39,940 bases of DNA from a virus. Both the position numbers and the translations under genes were made by a program. This document shows, piece by piece, positions 32,471 to 39,603 of the stretch. The notes beneath the pieces were generated by a model. It did no database searches and was not told the origin of the DNA. It was given only the letters and a program-made list of their open reading frames with translations. The DNA lies in IMG/VR virus record IMGVR_UViG_3300027801_000056, positions 1-39,940 of that record; one strand, written 5' to 3'. Position 1 is the stretch's first letter. Every line of letters begins with the position of its first letter.

Positions 32471-32500
32471 TATAAATTAAAATAAATTAAGTAAATAAAC

Positions 32501-33214
32501 ATGGAAAAACAATCATTAAATAGATTTGTATCTAAATACAATCTAGCAGGTTTAGTAGAATCTGTAAAATGGGAATCAAAAGATGGTTCTCTAACTACCT
32601 CATTCATATCAGATGATAAATCTGTATTGGGTTCGGTCTCAATGAAAGAATTCGAAGGTAATAACGCCGAGTTTGGTGTATATGATACCTCTAAACTTTC
32701 AAGAATGTTATCAGTTCTTGGTAATGAAGTAGACTTCTCGATATTAGATATTGATGGTAAATCTGTTTCTTTGAAATTCAAAGATGCCTCAACATCGGTA
32801 AATTATATGTTAGCTGACTTATCAGTTATTCCTAATGTTCCGGATTTGAAACAATTACCAGAATTCAACGTAGAAATTAAATTGGATACTAATTTTATCT
32901 CAACATTTATTAGAGCAAAGGGTGCTTTAGTAGATGAGAATAATTTTACATTCATTTGTAAAAATAACAAAGGAAGTATTATATTAGGACATTCTAATAT
33001 TAACACAAACAGAATTAACATTGATGTTGATTGTACGTGTGATGGAGATGTGAAACCAATCTCATTCTCAGCAACGTATCTAAAAGAAATCCTTGTTGCA
33101 AACAAAGAAGCAACGGATGCAACTTTGAAGATTTCATCTCAAGGACTTGCACATATCCACTTCAATATTGACAATTACGAAAGCAATTATTATCTTGTTG
33201 AAATAGCTAATTAA
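32501..33214 (+). CDS. Sliding clamp, T4 gp45-like
   Basis: A 237-residue protein with the PCNA-fold pattern of T4 gp45 (228 residues): two similar halves of alternating strands such as SLTTSFISDDKSVLGSVSMK and VSLKFKDASTSVNYMLADLS, and a final VEIAN. It encircles DNA and holds the polymerase. Assignment also rests on genetic context: the clamp loader genes gp44 (35734) and gp62 (37870) lie downstream. It ends with TAATG overlapping the next methyltransferase. Confidence 0.8.
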   Translation: MEKQSLNRFVSKYNLAGLVESVKWESKDGSLTTSFISDDKSVLGSVSMKEFEGNNAEFGVYDTSKLSRMLSVLGNEVDFSILDIDGKSVSLKFKDASTSVNYMLADLSVIPNVPDLKQLPEFNVEIKLDTNFISTFIRAKGALVDENNFTFICKNNKGSIILGHSNINTNRINIDVDCTCDGDVKPISFSATYLKEILVANKEATDATLKISSQGLAHIHFNIDNYESNYYLVEIAN

Positions 33215-34845
33215 TGAACTACTTTTACGAACGAAGTAAATTTTCCGAGTTTAAATCAAACACAACTTACCACCAGTTATTAGAAATGACTGATGGTGAG
33301 TTTAGTGATTGGGCTCGTTTGTTGCGTAAAGAAGTAACTGAACAATGGGATGAGCGTGGAACTCCACCTGTAATTGGTAGAGATGAAGGTGGTATTATTA
33401 AGAAATTTAATAAACTTAAATCAAACCCATCAGATTATTGGGAAAAAGATTTAAGTGGAGATGAAACATCACTGGGTATTATAAAAAACTTTAACAAAGA
33501 TGCATCCGTAGTTAATCAGTTTTTTCCAACAATGTTGAAAACAAAAATATCATCAGGTAAATCTGCTGATAACGGCCTAAGTATTTACGACCATTTTTCA
33601 GACCCAGATATGGAAGAGAAGTTTGTTCGTATAATGAAAAGAGCAGTAAAAAGAGATTCCATGTATTCGTGGTCACGTTCTGTTGTTGACAAACGAGATG
33701 AGAACCCATTTTGGAATGGACAAGGTGCAATTGATTTCATCAAAGATGTACATGATGGTAAGGTTTTTAATGGTAAATATTCTGGTTTAGATATTTGGAT
33801 ATCAAAAGTAAAAACACGTACACTTGAAAACTATGGTACATTTAATCAGGAGTATATTGGTACTAAAAATCTATACCTAAACGCATCACAAGTACAACAA
33901 CTAAAAGATGATGGATATTTAAGTTATACTCAATTATCCAATATAAAAACAATCGAAGATTCGAGTACATCTGAGGCAGGAACTACTACTGATTATGCTT
34001 ATCAAATCAGATGGTATGAAAAGGATTCAGGTATATTTCCAAAGATATTGCAAGTATTCAGATTAAGTTGTGGCCAACCAGCCGTAAACTTTCCAGCATT
34101 AACCGCAAAGTGGTTATATGAAAACTATACAAAACACATTGACCAAGAAGAACCATATGTTGTATATGATTCATCAAGTGGATGGGGTGGTAGAATACTT
34201 GGAGCAATGAGTTCTCGTAAGAAAATTCACTATGTTGGTACAGACCCTAATCCAGATAACTATCTTAAAGATTTAGGTAAATCTCGTTATGAGTATGTTG
34301 CAGATTTCTACAACAATAATTGTATTGATGATTTCTCAGAAACTTTTGGTAAATTCTTTTCGGTAGAAAAACAAGGAAACACATATGAATTATTTCAAGA
34401 TGGTTCTGAGCTAATTAAGAATAACCCAAAATTCCAGAAGTATAAAGGTAAGTTAGATTTCTCTTTTACATCACCACCATATTTTAATAGAGAACAGTAT
34501 TCACAAGATGAGACTCAATCTTTTAAGGCGTATGGTGAGTATGAAGATTGGAGAGAAAACTTTCTAAAACCAACTTTAACAACTATTTATGAATACTTAA
34601 AAAACGATAGATATATTGTTTGGAACATTGCAGATATTAAAATTGGAGAAAGTACTTATTATCCATTAGAGCAAGATTCAATAGATATACTTGAAGAACT
34701 TGGTTGTGAGTATAAAGGAAAACTAAAAATGTTAATGACAAGAATGGTGGGATTAGACCCATCTAAAAGTGGAATTAAAAACGCAGTAAAATACGATGGA
34801 AAGGTTTATAAATTTGAACCAATGTTCGTATTTCATAAAAAATAA
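33214..34845 (+). CDS. SAM-dependent SPPY methyltransferase, paralogue 3 (long form)
   Basis: A 543-residue paralogue of the enzymes at 15956 and 23419. Motif I is VYDSSSGWGGRILGA (317-331), catalytic FTSPPYFNREQYS (418-430) with DETQS following, then IVWNIADIKIG. The pre-motif GQPAVNFPALTAKWLYENY (287-305) corresponds to FRPSAAK and FKPAVAK. The N-terminal 280 residues are a large extra domain not shared with the shorter copies, containing IVGRDEGG-like turns and a Trp/Tyr-rich block. It probably modifies DNA bases. It follows the sliding clamp by a 1-nt overlap, so it could act at the replication fork. Confidence 0.8.
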   Translation: MNYFYERSKFSEFKSNTTYHQLLEMTDGEFSDWARLLRKEVTEQWDERGTPPVIGRDEGGIIKKFNKLKSNPSDYWEKDLSGDETSLGIIKNFNKDASVVNQFFPTMLKTKISSGKSADNGLSIYDHFSDPDMEEKFVRIMKRAVKRDSMYSWSRSVVDKRDENPFWNGQGAIDFIKDVHDGKVFNGKYSGLDIWISKVKTRTLENYGTFNQEYIGTKNLYLNASQVQQLKDDGYLSYTQLSNIKTIEDSSTSEAGTTTDYAYQIRWYEKDSGIFPKILQVFRLSCGQPAVNFPALTAKWLYENYTKHIDQEEPYVVYDSSSGWGGRILGAMSSRKKIHYVGTDPNPDNYLKDLGKSRYEYVADFYNNNCIDDFSETFGKFFSVEKQGNTYELFQDGSELIKNNPKFQKYKGKLDFSFTSPPYFNREQYSQDETQSFKAYGEYEDWRENFLKPTLTTIYEYLKNDRYIVWNIADIKIGESTYYPLEQDSIDILEELGCEYKGKLKMLMTRMVGLDPSKSGIKNAVKYDGKVYKFEPMFVFHKK

Positions 34846-34851
34846 ATTATC

Positions 34852-35100
34852 ATGACTAAAGCAGAAATAGTACAAGAATTATTAGATAAAGGATATATTA
34901 ATGCTGAAAAAGCAGTAGTACTGTTAACTAATGAAACTCAACAAGGTGGTATTACTTATATACCATATCAATCAAATCCATATTGGACAACAAATCCAGA
35001 TTGGACGGGACATCCGACTGTACCATATTGTGGAACATCAACTTCCGGAGGAACTATAACCGATAACACAACAAACACAAACAAAAAAGAAGATGAGTAA
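34852..35100 (+). CDS. Small protein, unknown
   Basis: An 82-residue protein with a helical N-terminus (MTKAEIVQELLDKGYINAEK) and a Tyr/Trp/Pro-rich middle, ending in a Thr/Asn-rich tail (TTNTNKKEDE). It overlaps the GroES start by 8 nt. Function unknown; a virion or tail-related small protein is possible but unsupported. Confidence 0.6.
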   Translation: MTKAEIVQELLDKGYINAEKAVVLLTNETQQGGITYIPYQSNPYWTTNPDWTGHPTVPYCGTSTSGGTITDNTTNTNKKEDE

Positions 35101-35395
35101 ATTTACACCATTAGGAGATAGAGTTTTGGTAAGACCAGATTCAAAAATAGAAGAAAAGAAATCAAAAGGAGGATTAATCCTTACTGATTCAATTCAGAGA
35201 GGAACGAAAGTATATGGAGAAGTAGTATCCGTAGGAACTGGTATCTTTTCACAAAGTGGAGAACGTATTCCAATTACAGTTCAAGTGGGTGATAAGGTAT
35301 TATACACCAAACAAGAAGCAACTAACACAATTAAGATTGATGGTGAGGAACTTCTTATGTTCAATGAACACGAATTATTAGGATTCGAAAGATAA
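35093..35395 (+). CDS. groES: Phage-encoded GroES co-chaperonin
   Basis: A 100-residue GroES. The N-terminus FTPLGDRVLVRPDSKIEE, the mobile loop KSKGGLILTDS that contacts GroEL, and VVSVGTG with VGDKVLYTKQEAT are typical. Length matches bacterial GroES (97). It is 2.7 kb downstream of groEL, with the clamp and a methyltransferase between, and in the reverse order of the usual groESL operon. The pair would allow folding with a phage-specific cage. Confidence 0.93.
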   Translation: MSKFTPLGDRVLVRPDSKIEEKKSKGGLILTDSIQRGTKVYGEVVSVGTGIFSQSGERIPITVQVGDKVLYTKQEATNTIKIDGEELLMFNEHELLGFER

Positions 35396-35454
35396 TGATA
35401 TCCCACATCATAAATCAAAGTAGGGATAACACAGTAAAAAAGATTGTGAAATTA

Positions 35455-35486
35455 TTAGGACAGTCCAAATAAATTTCGTATATTAG
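35455..35486 (+). promoter_or_regulatory. Phage promoter 14
   Basis: TTAGGACAG begins at 35455 and TATATTAG at 35479 (spacing 24). It serves the small gene at 35512 and the clamp loader. A weak hairpin TATCCC...GGGATA (35399-35428) precedes it, just after the GroES stop. Confidence 0.75.
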
Positions 35487-35511
35487 TATAAATAATTAAA
35501 TAAAGATAAAA

Positions 35512-35733
35512 ATGAATTTACAACAAGTATGTAAGAAATTCCGAATTTCGGAGAATTTTCTTAACTCAAAAACAGATGCGTTATTAGTAGCCGCATCTTC
35601 ATTGAATGATATCATCGGTGAACTAAATAAAACCGAAAAAAGAGGCATTGACGAAAACGGTAAACAAAGTCTTATTACCAAACTAGAAACGTTAATCGAT
35701 TTCCTTAAAGAAGTTAAAAGTTCGGGTGTATAA
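35512..35733 (+). CDS. Small helical protein, unknown
   Basis: A 73-residue, mostly helical protein ending at 35733, directly before the clamp loader start. Its pattern (ALLVAASSLNDIIGELNKTEKRG, then LETLIDFLKEVK) fits a two-helix hairpin, reminiscent of small partner proteins of replication complexes. Family not recognised. Confidence 0.65.
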   Translation: MNLQQVCKKFRISENFLNSKTDALLVAASSLNDIIGELNKTEKRGIDENGKQSLITKLETLIDFLKEVKSSGV

Positions 35734-36684
35734 ATGGCATTTTTCGAAGAAAAAGAAACAAAAGAGACAAACAATACTCTCTGGACCGAAAAATATCGTC
35801 CAAAAAATCTTCAAGAGTATGTAGGTAATGAGCATCTTAAACAAAAGGTTGCAGATTACTTAGAGAATGCGGATATTCCACATTTACTATTCTTTGGTAA
35901 GGCCGGTACTGGTAAAACAACACTTGCTAGACTTATTGTAAACTCAATAGATTGTGACCATATTATTATTAACGCATCTGATGAAAATAATGTAGATACG
36001 GTTCGTAATAAAGTAAAAGGATTTGCTTCAACAGTAGGATTTAGAAATTCAAAGATTGTTATCCTTGATGAGTTTGATTACATGACACCAAATGCACAGG
36101 CAATCCTTCGTAATTTGATGGAAACCTTTTCAAAACATTGTAGATTTATTCTAACGTGTAATTATGTTGAGAAAGTTATTACACCAATTCGAAGTAGAAC
36201 ACAAGAATTTCAGATTGTACCACCAACCAAAAAGGATGTTGCAGTACAGATATCACAAATACTTGGTAAAGAAAATATTAAGTTTGAACTGAAAGATTTA
36301 GTTCCTATTATTGATGCATCATATCCAGATATTAGAAAAATTATTAATACTTGTCAACTAAATTCCTCAAAAGGAATCTTAAAGGTAGATGTTAGTAATA
36401 TAATGAATTCTGATGTTAAGATAAAGATTATTGATTTACTGAAAGGTAACGATGATAAGAGAAATAAGTACATGAAGATTAGACAAGCAGTAGCTGATTC
36501 ACGTATTCAAGACTTCTCTGAACTATATGGGTATCTTTATGAGAAGATTGATGAGTACGCTGGTGATAATACATCAAACGTAATATTAACTCTATCAGAA
36601 GGACAGTATAAGGATAGTATGTCGGTGGATAAAGAAATCCCGTTTATGGCTACTATTATACAAATTGTAGGTATGATTGGGTAA
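35734..36684 (+). CDS. Clamp loader large subunit, T4 gp44-like
   Basis: A 316-residue AAA+ ATPase. The N-terminal LWTEKYRPKNLQEYVGNE is the typical box II of clamp loaders, Walker A is GKAGTGKT (55-62), Walker B/DExx is VILDEFDYMT, sensor 1 is LTCNY, and the arginine-finger motif is IRSRTQEF. T4 gp44 is 319 residues. Four copies with one gp62 load the clamp (gp45) on DNA. gp62 is encoded downstream at 37870, after several small genes. The frame starts without spacing after the small gene. Confidence 0.93.
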   Translation: MAFFEEKETKETNNTLWTEKYRPKNLQEYVGNEHLKQKVADYLENADIPHLLFFGKAGTGKTTLARLIVNSIDCDHIIINASDENNVDTVRNKVKGFASTVGFRNSKIVILDEFDYMTPNAQAILRNLMETFSKHCRFILTCNYVEKVITPIRSRTQEFQIVPPTKKDVAVQISQILGKENIKFELKDLVPIIDASYPDIRKIINTCQLNSSKGILKVDVSNIMNSDVKIKIIDLLKGNDDKRNKYMKIRQAVADSRIQDFSELYGYLYEKIDEYAGDNTSNVILTLSEGQYKDSMSVDKEIPFMATIIQIVGMIG

Positions 36685-36686
36685 TT

Positions 36687-36788
36687 ATGATAAACAAATT
36701 AAAAAAACTTTGGAACTATCTAACTTGGTTAGAAGAACAAAGAATTAAAGCATCTATCTATTGTGGTAGTGTAGGACCTTTACTATGA
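36687..36788 (+). CDS. 33-residue basic peptide, unknown
   Basis: A 33-codon frame starts just after the clamp loader stop (MINKLKKLWNYLTWLEE) and overlaps the thioredoxin-like start by 4 nt (ATGA), the usual coupling pattern of this phage. Basic, Trp-containing amphipathic helix. Whether it is a functional protein is uncertain. Confidence 0.45.
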   Translation: MINKLKKLWNYLTWLEEQRIKASIYCGSVGPLL

Positions 36789-37099
36789 TAAAATTAGAAA
36801 CAGATTCACTTAATCATTATGTTCAAACTATACCAAGATTAATGGCTATGTTTGGTACTGATTGGTGTGGGAATTGTGATATTCTTAAACCAGAGTTTCT
36901 TAAACTGTCTCAACAAAAAGAAAATAGAGAAATTCCATTCGTATTTGTTAATCCTGATGATTTCCCTATCAGTAGAGAAATGGTTGATTTAACCAACATA
37001 CCAATGATTGTTGCCTTCAAAGAAGGAAAGGTAGTATCAAGTGAGTATGGAAATAAAAAAGAAATAGTTTCAAAAGTTTTATCGATTTTATTAGGATAA
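36785..37099 (+). CDS. Thioredoxin-like protein (WCGNC)
   Basis: A 104-residue thioredoxin-fold protein with the active site FGTDWCGNCDILKP (C28, C31) and the cis-Pro loop TNIPMIVAFK. The Asn between the cysteines (CGNC instead of CGPC) resembles some glutaredoxin/NrdH-like variants and would shift its redox potential. It is the second such gene in the window (the first is at 21375). Its partner is unknown. Confidence 0.8.
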   Translation: MIKLETDSLNHYVQTIPRLMAMFGTDWCGNCDILKPEFLKLSQQKENREIPFVFVNPDDFPISREMVDLTNIPMIVAFKEGKVVSSEYGNKKEIVSKVLSILLG

Positions 37100-37122
37100 T
37101 TCATTTATTTTTCGTATATTAC
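37091..37122 (+). promoter_or_regulatory. Phage promoter 15 with 16-bp palindrome
   Basis: TTAGGATAA begins at 37091 and TATATTAC at 37115 (spacing 24). The perfect palindrome TATTACATATGTAATA covers 37117-37132, identical to promoter 9. The box overlaps the end of the thioredoxin-like gene. The leader to the ATG at 37232 is unusually long, about 105 nt. Confidence 0.75.
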
Positions 37123-37144
37123 ATATGTAATAAGTGATTACAAA

Positions 37145-37207
37145 ATGCCTTTCTATGGTGGTAAACTGAAATAATAGGTTTGGTTGGTTCGAGTCCAACG
37201 TTAGGTT
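37145..37207 (+). ncRNA. tRNA-like T-arm element in a leader
   Basis: GTTGG-TTCGAGT-CCAAC (37183-37199) is a perfect 5-bp stem with a 7-nt TTCRANY loop, exactly a tRNA T-arm. It is followed by GTTAGGT, where the 3' acceptor strand would be. No matching 5' acceptor strand, D-arm or proper anticodon arm is found upstream, so this is not a complete tRNA. A 9-codon ORF MPFYGGKLK (37145-37174) also lies here. It could be a degraded tRNA or a leader element mimicking one. Confidence 0.35.
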
Positions 37208-37231
37208 CTAATTGAATTAAACTACAAAACA

Positions 37232-37402
37232 ATGAATAAAGACTTAAAGGAAATATTAAAAATAACGAACTTACTCAAAGAAGATTTTGAGATGTTAAAA
37301 GATGGAAGATGGGATATTAATTATCCAGATGGTGATTCTATTAATGCATCATTAGATAATGTAGATAAGATTATAGAAATTATTAAAAATATCAATGAAT
37401 AG
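37232..37402 (+). CDS. Small helical protein, unknown
   Basis: A 56-residue protein, MNKDLKEILKITNLLKEDFE and then a short Asp-rich turn and LDNVDKIIEIIKN, giving two amphipathic helices. It overlaps the SWIM protein gene by 8 nt. Function unknown. Confidence 0.6.
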   Translation: MNKDLKEILKITNLLKEDFEMLKDGRWDINYPDGDSINASLDNVDKIIEIIKNINE

Positions 37403-37583
37403 TTGGGAATACACCGAGATGGGTTCTCGTAATAAAAAAACAAAAGAGTTATCGTATTATACGGTAACAGTAACAGATTATAAGATAGTAGATTGTGAAT
37501 GCCCAGCACGTTCTTTCCGTTCATTTTCTCCTTGTAAACACATGAAGAGATTACACGAAAAATTAGGACACTTATCAATATAA
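37395..37583 (+). CDS. SWIM zinc-finger miniprotein
   Basis: A 62-residue protein carrying a complete SWIM zinc finger, CxC...CxH: C34, C36, C47 and H49 in VDCECPARSFRSFSPCKHM. SWIM fingers bind DNA or proteins and occur in recombination and helicase complexes as larger modules; here the finger is nearly the whole protein. It sits between the clamp loader subunit genes, so a replication or transcription adaptor role is possible. The following zinc-ribbon gene begins 22 nt downstream. Confidence 0.75.
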   Translation: MNSWEYTEMGSRNKKTKELSYYTVTVTDYKIVDCECPARSFRSFSPCKHMKRLHEKLGHLSI

Positions 37584-37605
37584 ACTAAACAAAAAACAAA
37601 TAATT

Positions 37606-37869
37606 ATGGCAAAAATATTAGGAGGACCAAATTCTCAACCTCAACCACAAGGACAACCAAAGATAGATTTATCAAAGGCAACAGAGATGGAGTGTCAAGA
37701 ATGTAAAGGAACGGTATTCATTCCAGCAAATAAATTCTTAAAGGTATCCAAAATAGTAACAGGTACACCAAATGATGCAATCATACCAGTAGAATTATAT
37801 CTATGTGGAGATTGTGGTGAAATAGTTGAAGAATTATTACCAAACGAATTGAGGAATAATAAAAAGTAA
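37606..37869 (+). CDS. Zinc-ribbon protein
   Basis: An 87-residue protein with a Gln/Pro-rich N-terminus and a two-knuckle zinc ribbon: C30-x2-C33 in MECQECKG and C67-x2-C70 in LYLCGDCGE. Zinc ribbons of this kind bind RNA polymerase, DNA or proteins. It stops exactly before the gp62 gene. In T4 the small RNA-polymerase-binding protein gp33 or RpbA act near the clamp; this gene has no visible homology to those, so the function is open. Confidence 0.7.
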   Translation: MAKILGGPNSQPQPQGQPKIDLSKATEMECQECKGTVFIPANKFLKVSKIVTGTPNDAIIPVELYLCGDCGEIVEELLPNELRNNKK

Positions 37870-38319
37870 ATGGCACAATCACTTTTTGACCACATAAAGG
37901 CAATTACACAATTTCAAGACCCAAAGTATTGGGATACTCTTGATGATGATTCAAAAAAAACATGGAGTAATTACATGATACATAGATTTCTTTCTATGAA
38001 TCCAGAGTGGATAGAAGTTTTATCTGAAATACAACCATATACCCAAACACTTGAACCAAAATATCTTTATTTATTATTAATAGGATTGTTACCTAAAGGA
38101 AAATATTATTTAAAATACGTAAAGGGAAAGAAAACCGATAAATACGAAAGTTTTTTAATTGATTTAATTAGACAAGATTTTCAATGTTCATCAAGACAAG
38201 CAGAAGAATATACAGAGATATTATATGCAAGTAAGGAAGGTAGAGAAAGCATATTGTATATCTGTACTAAATATGGTATTGAGAAAAAACAAATTACTAA
38301 ATTAAAGTTGAAACTATAA
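37870..38319 (+). CDS. Clamp loader small subunit, T4 gp62-like
   Basis: A 149-residue helical protein whose layout resembles T4 gp62 (187 residues): MAQSLFDHIKAITQFQDPKYWDTL and then KTWSNYMIHRFLSMNPEWIEVL, SEIQPYTQTLEPKYLYLLL and LPKGKYYLKYVKGKK. gp62 completes the gp44/62 clamp loader. It begins directly after the zinc-ribbon gene, and the radical SAM gene starts at its stop. The match rests on the overall pattern plus context, not on a catalytic motif. Confidence 0.75.
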   Translation: MAQSLFDHIKAITQFQDPKYWDTLDDDSKKTWSNYMIHRFLSMNPEWIEVLSEIQPYTQTLEPKYLYLLLIGLLPKGKYYLKYVKGKKTDKYESFLIDLIRQDFQCSSRQAEEYTEILYASKEGRESILYICTKYGIEKKQITKLKLKL

Positions 38320-39596
38320 TGAAATCGAATACTTTTTGTATATTACCATATGTTCATCTTTATACTGAACCAAAGGGTGAAATGAAACCTTGTTGTATTG
38401 CCGATGGATTTGATGAACCCATTAATCTCAAAAAAATGAGTATCGAAGATGGATTCAACTCCCCTCAAATGAAACAACTCCGTAAAGATATGGAGGAAGG
38501 TAAGAGAAATAAAGTATGTGATATTTGTTATAAGAGAGAAGATGCAACAGGACATAGCCCTCGTATAGATGTGTTTAATCCAAATATTTTATGGAAGAAA
38601 CCAAAACTTGAAGAAGATTATTCAGTATCTTCTGATTTTCAACATATAGATATTCGTTTTTCAAATCTATGTAATTTTAAATGTAGAATGTGTAATCATG
38701 ATTTTTCATCCAATTGGTATGAGGATATGAAAAAGATACGGCCTCAGAATGTAAGAGAAACGAAAGTTTTAAAAGCAACACCTACAATCGTGGAAGATTT
38801 GATACCACATTTATCTAAAGTTAAAAGTTTTTACTTTGCAGGAGGTGAACCATTGATTATGCCAGAACATTATAAAGTTCTAAAATATTTACATGATACT
38901 GGTTCTAAAAAAACGTTTTATATTAAAAATAAAGATAACAAACATGATACTACTGAATTAATAGATATCTCTATTCATTATAATACTAACTTATCTATAT
39001 TACGATTCGAAAAAACAAATCTAATACCCATTTGGAAAGATTTTCAACAAATATTTTTATCTATATCATGTGATGGTATTGGTAAAGTGGGAGAATATCA
39101 AAGAACAGGATTCGATACGGAAATATTTGAAAAGAATCTAAGAGAAATAAAAAAACATTTTAGACCAGTTAATATACAAACTTCAGAAGGACATGGATTA
39201 AAATATAATTTTCAATATACTACAACTAATATGAACGCTTATCATATATTTGATTTTATTGATTATATGTTAGATAATGAACATATAACCGAATCATCAC
39301 AAATAGATTTTTATTATGCCTGGGGCCCTAATGAAATTGCATTAAGTAAGATTATGCATACTGAAAAAGTAAAATTAAAAGAATTCTATGATTCAAAAAA
39401 ATCAAAGTATTCTGATAAAACCATAACAGAAATAAATTCTATTATAAATTTTATGATGGATAGTGATATAAATCAAGATATAGATAATAGAGGAAATTTC
39501 TATGAAACTGAATTATATATAAGAAATTTAGATAAATTACATGGTGGTAATTTTGAAGAAATTTCTCCAATAAAAATAACACCTCTAAAAAAATAG
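38319..39596 (+). CDS. Radical SAM protein with twitch-type N-terminus
   Basis: A 425-residue enzyme. The radical SAM cluster motif CxxxCxxC is C118, C122 and C125 in RFSNLCNFKCRMCNHDF, followed by SAM-binding YFAGGEPLIM (GGE). The N-terminal 80 residues carry extra cysteines (C7, C25, C26, C67, C70) in FCILPYVHLY and EMKPCCIADG, the SPASM/twitch-like cluster region, here placed ahead of the core. Such proteins modify peptides or nucleotides. It is in the same position in other T4-like phages of marine bacteria as far as I recall; the substrate is unknown. Confidence 0.8.
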   Translation: MKSNTFCILPYVHLYTEPKGEMKPCCIADGFDEPINLKKMSIEDGFNSPQMKQLRKDMEEGKRNKVCDICYKREDATGHSPRIDVFNPNILWKKPKLEEDYSVSSDFQHIDIRFSNLCNFKCRMCNHDFSSNWYEDMKKIRPQNVRETKVLKATPTIVEDLIPHLSKVKSFYFAGGEPLIMPEHYKVLKYLHDTGSKKTFYIKNKDNKHDTTELIDISIHYNTNLSILRFEKTNLIPIWKDFQQIFLSISCDGIGKVGEYQRTGFDTEIFEKNLREIKKHFRPVNIQTSEGHGLKYNFQYTTTNMNAYHIFDFIDYMLDNEHITESSQIDFYYAWGPNEIALSKIMHTEKVKLKEFYDSKKSKYSDKTITEINSIINFMMDSDINQDIDNRGNFYETELYIRNLDKLHGGNFEEISPIKITPLKK

Positions 39597-39603
39597 TTAT
39601 ATC

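Noticed and set aside
35395-35472. A 25-codon frame (MISHIINQSRDN...) after the GroES stop
   Set aside because: It overlaps GroES by 1 nt like real genes here, but it runs into promoter 14 and is too short to support; the hairpin and promoter explain the stretch better.
37133-37207. Complete tRNA gene
   Set aside because: Only the T-arm folds; the acceptor stem partner, D-arm and a standard anticodon loop with U33 are missing.
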